Source of the DNA: an uncultured Succinatimonas sp.
GTDB taxonomy: Bacteria; Pseudomonadota; Gammaproteobacteria; Enterobacterales; Succinivibrionaceae
Assembly (NCBI GenBank): GCA_937880335.1
Contig: CALFLJ010000092.1
Coordinates: forward strand, 1 to 6,164
Direction of reading: 5' to 3'
Length of the DNA: 6,164 nt
The notes beneath the pieces were generated by a model. The model ran no database searches. It was not told where the DNA came from and worked only from the letters and a program-made list of their open reading frames with translations. A program made the position numbers and the translations under genes. The stretch's first letter is position 1. Each line of letters opens with the position of its first letter. Shown here piece by piece: positions 1 through 4,839 of this stretch.

Positions 1-498
1 TCTTAAAAGACGCATAGCAAACGCTCTCTCCCAGGCAATCTGATTGCGCATTTCCTGTTTAGAGGACCAAAAACTTACAAAGGCTTTTAAATCTTTGGTA
101 GTGTAATTTACATCCGATAGTCCAACCATTAAAGCCGCATCTTTAAAGCTTGGACCTGGATGCCAGTCCTTATCAAGACAAAACGGCTTTTTAGGCAGAT
201 CCAAAAGCTCTTTATCAACCAAAGGAAAATCGATAATGGCTGATACCCAGGGGGCATTAGCTATACGTCTTTTGATAAAACCAAGATCTTCAAGTTCAGT
301 TAGGCAAAGTTTGACCACATCAAGATTTATTTGAGAGGGAAAAAACTTACTATCTGAACTTAAAAGCTTTGAGATCTCCATAAGATCTAAAGTATTTTCT
401 CCAATCTCAGCTTTAGGGCGCATGTAGAAAACATATAAAGTGCGGGCAATGTGACTTAAAGCTGAGTTTTTAAGAGATTTTAATTCAAGTGCATTCAC
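1..498 (-). CDS. DnaT-like primosomal / ssDNA-binding domain protein (3' end cut by window edge)
   Basis: The 166 visible codons encode a protein whose last ~58 residues match the C-terminal domain of E. coli DnaT, as I recall it. Visible anchors are DW at 111-112, P at 114, F118, A121, G126, TT at 133-134, L137, F140, W144, W156 and A161. In DnaT this domain binds single-stranded DNA and helps PriA/PriB load the replicative helicase during replication restart; that role here is inferred from family. The N-terminal ~80 residues differ from E. coli DnaT. They include an ARTLYVFYMRP stretch, then two predicted helices ending in LGFIKRR, and look like a winged-helix domain as in DnaT-like proteins of other gammaproteobacteria. 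The start is GTG at 498: an in-frame TGA lies three codons upstream, and GTG is the first possible start after it. It begins one base after the dehydrogenase stop, so the pair is probably cotranscribed and translationally coupled. The ribosome site (GAG inside the upstream gene's end) is weak. DnaT of E. coli is 179 residues, so little may be missing. Confidence 0.8.
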   Translation of the reverse strand, partial: MNALELKSLKNSALSHIARTLYVFYMRPKAEIGENTLDLMEISKLLSSDSKFFPSQINLDVVKLCLTELEDLGFIKRRIANAPWVSAIIDFPLVDKELLDLPKKPFCLDKDWHPGPSFKDAALMVGLSDVNYTTKDLKAFVSFWSSKQEMRNQIAWERAFAMRLLR

Positions 499-499
499 T

Positions 500-1453
500 T
501 TATTTCATCTCAGGTACAGGAGTTTTGACCTCTTGTTTATTTAAGTAGGCCTTTACATTTTCTATAACCAAATTAGCCATAGACTGACGAGTTTTTACTG
601 TAGCTGATCCAAAGTGAGGGTAAAAAACTACATTTGGTCGATTGTACAGTTCTCTTGGAGCACAAGGTTCGGTTTCAAAAACATCAAGTCCGCAACCGGC
701 AATTATCTTTTCATCGAGGGCCTTAATTAATGATTTCTCGTCTACGAGCTTACCTCGTGCAACATTGATTAAAAATCCCTGAGGACCTAAAGCTTTTAAA
801 ATATCCATATTTACAATATGGAAATTTTCCTCTGTTAAAGGCATGATTAAAATCAAAGCCTGAGCCCATAAGGCTAAGTCTTTTAAATTGGAAAAATAGG
901 TAAAATCACAGTCTTCGTGCTTATGACGTGCTGTATATGCAATTTCACAGCGACAAGCTAAAAAGCGGCGGGCAATTTCCTTACCAATGCGACCTAAACC
1001 TACAATTCCAACCTTCATTCCTAAAAGAGAGGTGGTAAGAGGCATAGATGATTTAAGCCATCTTTCATCTTCTATAAATTTATGAGCCTCAACAAACTGA
1101 CGTGCGCAATTTAAAAGTAAGGATAATGCAGTATCGGCTACATCATCTTTCATAACATTAGGAGTATGTGTAACCATTATTTTTCGACTTTTGGCCAAGG
1201 AGACATCAACTCCATCGTAACCTACACCAAAAACTGAGATTTGCTTTAGGTTAGGCATACGGTCAAGGTAATCCTTTTTTACCTTACTGCCGCCTGATAT
1301 AACCAGAACCTCACATGTTTTTAAAGCTTCCTCATAAGTAAGTTTATCACTATGACGACGACTGACAAAAGGGGCTAGACTTTGAAGCTCATCTAAAAAA
1401 TCTTTTTGTAAAACAGCATGAGCGTCTTCTAAAATCACACAAGGTTTATCCAT
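500..1453 (-). CDS. D-isomer-specific 2-hydroxyacid dehydrogenase (glyoxylate/hydroxypyruvate reductase-like)
   Basis: NAD(P)-dependent cytosolic oxidoreductase of the D-2-hydroxyacid dehydrogenase family, which interconverts 2-keto acids and D-2-hydroxy acids. Counting from the preferred start (317 residues), the Rossmann motif GLGRIG is at 152-157. The catalytic triad is complete: Arg233 (in NVARG), Glu262 (in FETEP) and His280 (in PHFGS). The motif VADTALSLLL near 105-114 is typical of the glyoxylate/hydroxypyruvate reductase branch, and 317 residues is the normal family length. Exact substrate cannot be told from sequence. Start choice: the frame also opens at ATG 1459, but the Shine-Dalgarno AGGA (1463-1466) lies only 3 nt from that ATG and 9 nt from the ATG at 1453, so I prefer 1453. 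The DnaT-like gene follows after one base, an odd functional partner that suggests shared transcription rather than a shared pathway. Slight oddity: Phe follows the catalytic His where Ile is usual. Confidence 0.9.
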   Translation of the reverse strand: MDKPCVILEDAHAVLQKDFLDELQSLAPFVSRRHSDKLTYEEALKTCEVLVISGGSKVKKDYLDRMPNLKQISVFGVGYDGVDVSLAKSRKIMVTHTPNVMKDDVADTALSLLLNCARQFVEAHKFIEDERWLKSSMPLTTSLLGMKVGIVGLGRIGKEIARRFLACRCEIAYTARHKHEDCDFTYFSNLKDLALWAQALILIMPLTEENFHIVNMDILKALGPQGFLINVARGKLVDEKSLIKALDEKIIAGCGLDVFETEPCAPRELYNRPNVVFYPHFGSATVKTRQSMANLVIENVKAYLNKQEVKTPVPEMK

Positions 1454-1690
1454 TTCCATACTTCCTAAGAGGCATATTATCTAGTTGTTATTTGTACAAG
1501 CTTTACTTTTAATGAGCTGACAAAACGCTATGTACAATATATTATATTGAATTTCTCAAAATAAAAATTAAAACAAGACTATACTTTAGAAAGCTTAATC
1601 TAAGAAAATTCTAAATTTTAGATTTTTACATTTGAATTCTAAAATCGCAAAGATCCTTAAATTAGATTTATGTGTTTAATGGAAGTGAAC
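1454..1690. promoter_or_regulatory. Divergent intergenic region between dehydrogenase and Fic-like gene
   Basis: This 237-base AT-rich stretch separates divergent genes and should hold promoters for both. For the plus strand the best pair is TTTAGA (1617-1622) and TAAAAT (1640-1645) with a 17-nt spacer, which would start RNA near 1652. The motif TCTAAA, or its complement TTTAGA, occurs four times in 59 bases (1585-1590, 1610-1615, 1617-1622, 1638-1643). Two copies form the dyad 1610-1622 on the candidate -35. For the minus strand I see a TTGTCA hexamer (complement of 1518-1523) but no convincing -10 at normal spacing. TGTACA palindromes occur at 1493-1498 and 1531-1536. All of this is pattern reading in AT-rich DNA and is weak. 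Confidence 0.4.
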
Positions 1691-2419
1691 ATGTTGATTT
1701 CGCATGAAGTGCTAAAAGATAATTTAGATGGGATGTACTGGGATCATGGTGACTTAGCACCAAAGCAATCTCCAAATTTGAAAAATAATGAAACAAGGGC
1801 TATAAGTGCTTTTAAACGTGATTTGCCATCTGTGTGTTTTAACTATTTAAGATGCTTTGAAAATGTAAAGGTAACATTAGTGCAAACCGAAATGGCTTTA
1901 CATGGTGTTGAGCCTTTTGGTATTGATAAGGATGATTTTTTAAAGATTGAGCGTTTTGGACAGACAGCATCGAGAATGTGTGAGCTTATATTAAATCATG
2001 AGTTTGACTGTTCCTCAAAAAGTCTTGAGCTAATCTCTCAATGTTTATGTGCAAAAAAACAGGATGCCATAAGTGTAGAGCACGGACTTAAATTTATTTC
2101 TGAAAACTTTAGTAAGAAAAGGGAATTAGGGGTAGTTGCATTTTTATATCTTTTAAGACAAAAGCCATTTGATTGTGGTAACGAGATAAGTGCAGCCTTA
2201 TTTATGGAGGGATTTTTAATTTCACAGGGGTTTGAACATATTGTTATTAGGGAAAGAGCTATAAATGACTTTAAAATACGCCTGTGCGAATTTAAAAAAT
2301 CAGGTTGCGCCTCACATCTTTTACGCTTTCTTGCCATGAGTCTTGACTGCAAAAAAATAAGGCATGAGCGCTTTTCAAAGCAAAAGAGCAAAACTAAAAA
2401 GCCTCTTATTTTTTTCTAA
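1691..2419 (+). CDS. Degenerate Fic-fold protein (putative pseudoenzyme)
   Basis: A 242-residue protein with no signal peptide or membrane segment. Residues ~146-216 follow the order of a Fic core. A hydrophobic helix (VVAFLYLLRQ) leads into KPFDCGNEI (158-166), then a helix (ALFMEGFLISQGF), a short strand (IVI) and a helix (FKIRLCEF), ending near LLRFLA. The Fic consensus HxFx(D/E)GNGRxxR is kept only as PF-x-x-GN; the catalytic His is Lys158, and the second Gly and following Arg are Glu165 and Ile166. Fic enzymes transfer AMP or related groups to proteins; this one should be inactive by that mechanism. Around 66-73, TEMALHGV sits where many Fic proteins carry the (S/T)xxxE(G/N) inhibitory helix, also degenerate. 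The tail (220-242) is rich in Lys and Arg. Start: ATGs at 1670 and 1679 are in frame, but only 1691 has a good site (GGAAG, 1681-1685, 5 nt away). The Fic call rests on motif order alone; it could be an unrelated helical family. Confidence 0.5.
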   Translation: MLISHEVLKDNLDGMYWDHGDLAPKQSPNLKNNETRAISAFKRDLPSVCFNYLRCFENVKVTLVQTEMALHGVEPFGIDKDDFLKIERFGQTASRMCELILNHEFDCSSKSLELISQCLCAKKQDAISVEHGLKFISENFSKKRELGVVAFLYLLRQKPFDCGNEISAALFMEGFLISQGFEHIVIRERAINDFKIRLCEFKKSGCASHLLRFLAMSLDCKKIRHERFSKQKSKTKKPLIFF

Positions 2420-2427
2420 AAGTACAT

Positions 2428-2454
2428 AAGGCACGATTTTTAAGATCGTGCTTT
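2428..2454 (+). terminator. 3' hairpin after the Fic-like gene, possible terminator without U tract
   Basis: The arms 2428-2437 (AAGGCACGAT) and 2445-2454 (ATCGTGCTTT) pair over 10 bp, with one G-U pair and a 7-nt loop, starting 8 bases after the stop codon. The sequence that follows is a run of A rather than T, so it is not a canonical Rho-independent terminator. It may still mark the transcript's 3' end or protect it from exonucleases. Confidence 0.45.
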
Positions 2455-2463
2455 AAAAAAAAA

Positions 2464-2517
2464 TCACCATAAATTTTTTAAATAATTCACCATAACAAGA
2501 AAAAATTTTTTAATAAT
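2464..2517 (+). repeat. Imperfect tandem AT-rich repeat, possible UP element
   Basis: Two diverged copies lie head to tail: TCACCATAA followed by a T6 tract and a TAAT end (2464-2486), then TCACCATAA, an 8-base insert, another A/T6 tract and TAATAAT (2487-2517). The second copy's A/T tract (2500-2517) lies just upstream of the -35 of the metal ATPase promoter, the position where an RNA polymerase alpha-subunit UP element would act. Function is inferred. Confidence 0.4.
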
Positions 2518-2540
2518 AGTTGATTGATTGCTCAACTATT
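2515..2540 (+). promoter_or_regulatory. Operator 1, ArsR/SmtB-like dyad
   Basis: Perfect 9-bp inverted arms AATAGTTGA (2515-2523) and TCAACTATT (2532-2540) are separated by 8 bases. The core TGA-N8-TCA has the spacing I recall for SmtB/CzrA/ZiaR-type zinc-sensor operators. It covers the -35 and most of the spacer of the promoter, so a bound repressor would block RNA polymerase. The sensor gene is not in the window. Confidence 0.6.
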
Positions 2541-2547
2541 GTATAAT
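2520..2547 (+). promoter_or_regulatory. Sigma-70-type promoter of the P1B-2 ATPase gene
   Basis: The -35 is TTGATT (2520-2525), the spacer is 16 nt, and the -10 is a perfect TATAAT (2542-2547). Transcription would start near 2554, giving a leader of about 45 nt before the preferred start codon. The promoter lies inside operator 1 and just ahead of operator 2. Confidence 0.65.
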
Positions 2548-2553
2548 TATTTG

Positions 2554-2580
2554 TAAATATGAATGATTGCTCAACTATTG
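2554..2580 (+). promoter_or_regulatory. Operator 2, imperfect copy downstream of the transcription start
   Basis: A second TGA-N8-TCA core (2560-2562 and 2571-2573) lies exactly 39 bp after the first. Its right half is part of a 17-bp exact direct repeat (2525-2541 and 2564-2580); its left arm is diverged. It falls at about +1 to +27, so it would act as a roadblock or allow cooperative binding with operator 1. It contains the ATG at 2563. Confidence 0.5.
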
Positions 2581-2598
2581 CTTTTTACCGGGGGATTT

Positions 2599-4470
2599 AT
2601 GTTATCTCATGTGAGCGCTAAAGATAAAAGGTCATTGCTCTATGCTCTTTTAGTAATGATTACTTTAATTTTTTCAAAGTACTCAAGCTTTAAGCTTAAT
2701 TTCTATCTTGAGATAGCGTTGGCTATAAGTGCTTATCTGTCTATTTCTTATGAGGTCATAATAAGTGCCCTAAAAACTCTGTTTAAAAGATATCGTATGT
2801 CAGAGGAATTTCTGATGATGATTGCAACTTTCGGGGCATTTTTTCTTGGAGATTTCCCTGAGGCCTTGGCGGTGATGGTTTTCTATCGTATTGGTTCAAT
2901 GTTTGAGCATTACGCAGCAGGAAAGGCTCATAAGGAGATAAACTCATTAGTTAACTTAAAACCTGATACTGTAAGGGTTATTAATGATAATGGAGATGAG
3001 GAAATTCTAAAGCCTCGCAAGGTCAAAATTGGTCAGACTATACGTGTTTTAGCCGGTGAAGCTATAGGCCTTGACGGCTATTTGAAAAATGAAACCGCCT
3101 CCATAAATACCGCAGCTCTTACAGGTGAAAGTGAACCTAGAATTTATAAAAAGGGAGATGAGGTACCATCAGGATGCATAAATACCTCATCTGTTATAGA
3201 ACTTACTGTAAGTCGTGACAGTAAAAACTCATCCATCACAAGACTACTTAATTTAATTGAGGATGCAGCTGCAAATAAATCTCGCCCTGAGGCTTTAATC
3301 CGTCGTTTTGCAATCTGGTATACACCGGTTGTTGTAAGTGCTGCCGCTATTTTAGCCTTGTGTCCTTTAGTAATACCTAATGCCTCATTTAGTGACTGGT
3401 TAACAAGAGCTTTGGTCTTTTTAGTGGTAAGTTGCCCGTGTGCACTAGTTCTCTCTGTTCCTCTGTCTTTTTTTGGTGGATTAGGAGCCTTGTCTAAAAT
3501 AGGTGTTTTGGTAAAGGGGAGTATTCATATTGAAAGTCTGTCAAAACTATCTGCCATAGCTTTTGATAAAACCGGAACTATTACAGAAGGAAAATTTACG
3601 GTAAGTAGGATTAACGCTGTAAATGCAAGTTCTGATGAAATTTTAAGTCTGGCATACTCACTTGAATCTCAAAGTACCCATCCATTAGCTTTAGGTATTG
3701 TAAATTATGCAAAAAGTAAGGGGGCTATGAAATATGAGGTTAGAAATCTTGAGGAGAGGGCTGGTTTAGGTCTTGAGGCTTACGTTTGCGGTCATAAAAT
3801 AAGCCTAGGTCGCTATGAATACGCAAAGAGTATATGTAACGATAAGATTGAGCGTAATGACAACGCAGGTACTGAGATATATATTGTCAAAGACGGTATA
3901 TTTCTTGGAACAATCGAACTTTACGATGATCTAAAGCCTAAGGCCATAGAGACATTTAAGAAACTTAAGGAATTAAAAATAAAAACCTGCATGATCACAG
4001 GTGATAAGCATAAGGCTGCGCTTACTATTGCTAAAATGCTTGATCTAGATAAGGTTTATTCAGAACAGTTACCTGAGGATAAATTAAAGAATTTTAAGAG
4101 TTTTAAACATGAGCTTGGAATTTCAGCCTTTGTTGGTGATGGCATCAATGATGCCCCGGTTTTAGCTTCCTCAGATGTAGGTATTGCCATGGGGCAGTTT
4201 GGTTCAGCCTCAGCTGTTGAAGCCTCTGACGTGGTGATAATGGAAGATGATCTGTCTAAAATTCCTTCTGCCATAGAGATTGCCAAAAAAACATACGCTC
4301 TGGCAATTGAAAATTTGTGGTTTGTAATTTTAGTCAAGGTTGCCATTCTTTTATTAGGAGCCTTAGGTATAGCTAATATCTGGCTGGCTATTTTTGGTGA
4401 TGTTGGTGTGCTTATGCTGTCTGTTTTAAATGCTATGCGTACTTTAACCTTTACAAAGCAATCTGCATAA
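2599..4470 (+). CDS. P1B-2-type heavy-metal exporting ATPase (Zn/Cd/Pb class), no N-terminal metal-binding domain
   Basis: Inner-membrane P-type ATPase that would pump divalent soft metals (Zn2+, Cd2+, Pb2+) out of the cytosol; ZntA/CadA class. From the preferred start (623 residues) the motifs are: actuator TGES 175-178, membrane CPC 279-281, phosphorylated Asp323 in DKTGT, HP 361-362, TGD 467-469 and GDGIND 513-518. The last membrane pair carries Lys580 and DVG at 601-603, the features that mark P1B-2 rather than copper pumps. Eight membrane segments are visible near 12-25, 34-56, 70-85, 86-104, 240-259, 270-292, 570-589 and 592-611. ZntA is about 730 residues; the difference is the missing N-terminal CxxC domain, and no cysteine occurs before residue ~190. 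Start: the frame opens at ATG 2563, but that codon lies in operator 2, about 9 nt from the predicted transcript start, without a ribosome site. ATG 2599 follows GGGGGA (2590-2595) with a short 3-nt gap. Regulation is probably by an ArsR/SmtB-type repressor encoded elsewhere. A strong terminator follows. Confidence 0.92.
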   Translation: MLSHVSAKDKRSLLYALLVMITLIFSKYSSFKLNFYLEIALAISAYLSISYEVIISALKTLFKRYRMSEEFLMMIATFGAFFLGDFPEALAVMVFYRIGSMFEHYAAGKAHKEINSLVNLKPDTVRVINDNGDEEILKPRKVKIGQTIRVLAGEAIGLDGYLKNETASINTAALTGESEPRIYKKGDEVPSGCINTSSVIELTVSRDSKNSSITRLLNLIEDAAANKSRPEALIRRFAIWYTPVVVSAAAILALCPLVIPNASFSDWLTRALVFLVVSCPCALVLSVPLSFFGGLGALSKIGVLVKGSIHIESLSKLSAIAFDKTGTITEGKFTVSRINAVNASSDEILSLAYSLESQSTHPLALGIVNYAKSKGAMKYEVRNLEERAGLGLEAYVCGHKISLGRYEYAKSICNDKIERNDNAGTEIYIVKDGIFLGTIELYDDLKPKAIETFKKLKELKIKTCMITGDKHKAALTIAKMLDLDKVYSEQLPEDKLKNFKSFKHELGISAFVGDGINDAPVLASSDVGIAMGQFGSASAVEASDVVIMEDDLSKIPSAIEIAKKTYALAIENLWFVILVKVAILLLGALGIANIWLAIFGDVGVLMLSVLNAMRTLTFTKQSA

Positions 4471-4525
4471 AATATTTTAATTATCTTTAAAAATAGCATC
4501 ACTTAAATTGATTTAACATGTATAA

Positions 4526-4577
4526 AAAAGTCAAACTTAGATGGTATGAGATCATTTTAAGTTTGACTTTTGTTTTT
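4526..4577 (+). terminator. Rho-independent terminator after the P1B-2 ATPase
   Basis: Perfect 14-bp arms AAAAGTCAAACTTA (4526-4539) and TAAGTTTGACTTTT (4558-4571) enclose an 18-nt loop and are followed by GTTTTT. The run of A on the 5' side means it could also stop transcripts from the other strand. It begins 56 bases after the ATPase stop and separates the two ATPase genes into different transcripts. Confidence 0.85.
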
Positions 4578-4587
4578 AGACAAAAGC

Positions 4588-4620
4588 AATCCTAAGATAT
4601 TCTAATCTTGAGATTTTGTT
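4588..4620 (+). terminator. Second weaker hairpin with T-rich tail
   Basis: Arms 4588-4598 and 4605-4615 pair over 11 positions with one mismatch and one G-U pair around a 6-nt loop. The tail TTGTTTTA follows. It may be a back-up terminator behind the strong one, or chance pairing in AT-rich DNA. Confidence 0.35.
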
Positions 4621-4839
4621 TTATATCTTGTCGTATCTATAGTGGTGGTTGGAATTTTATCCGTATGCCTTAAATATTTTTATATTTATTTAAGTGCTTG
4701 TCTATTATATTAAATAATATGTCTATTACTTTGTACGAAAATTACTTGCAAGAAGGCTATATTTAATATACATGGCCATATAATCTATGTAAGATCTATG
4801 TTTGAGAATATAAAGCTTTAAGCTTTTAATAGGTGTTTT
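4621..4839 (+). promoter_or_regulatory. Upstream control region of the copper ATPase gene
   Basis: No coding sequence is visible in this gap. It holds an 8-bp AT-only stem (4669-4676 with 4687-4694), the dyad ATATTA-AA-TAATAT (4707-4720) and a direct repeat TGTCTATTA (4699-4707, 4720-4728). Further on are a CTTGCAAG palindrome running into AAGG (4745-4756), an ATGGCCAT palindrome (4772-4779) that abuts a perfect TATAAT (4779-4784), and the repeat ATCTATGT at an 11-bp period (4783-4790, 4794-4801). TATAAT has no good -35 at 16-18 nt, which would fit an activator-dependent promoter. The CTTGC-NN-GAAGG string partly resembles the right half of the E. coli CueR site at copA as I remember it, but the left half does not match. 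Confidence 0.4.

Noticed and set aside
1492..1536. Pair of TGTACA palindromes as a CopY-type copper operator
   Set aside because: The copies lack the TACAnnTGTA form and lie before a dehydrogenase gene with no metal link; short AT-rich palindromes are expected by chance.
2038..2391. Open frame on the minus strand inside the Fic-like gene
   Set aside because: It lies fully antisense to a longer gene that has a ribosome site, and its product has no recognisable motif.
2525..2580. 17-bp direct repeat as an attachment site or insertion-sequence target duplication
   Set aside because: Only 22 bp separate the copies, there is no mobile gene, and the repeat is explained by two operator dyads around a promoter.
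4056..4502. Open frame on the minus strand over the end of the P1B-2 ATPase gene
   Set aside because: It is antisense to conserved ATPase motifs (GDGIND and the last membrane segments), and its low-complexity product is typical of a shadow frame.
4520..4597. Small plus-strand frame of about 20-25 codons through the terminator
   Set aside because: It has no ribosome site and its sequence is dictated by the inverted repeat of the terminator.
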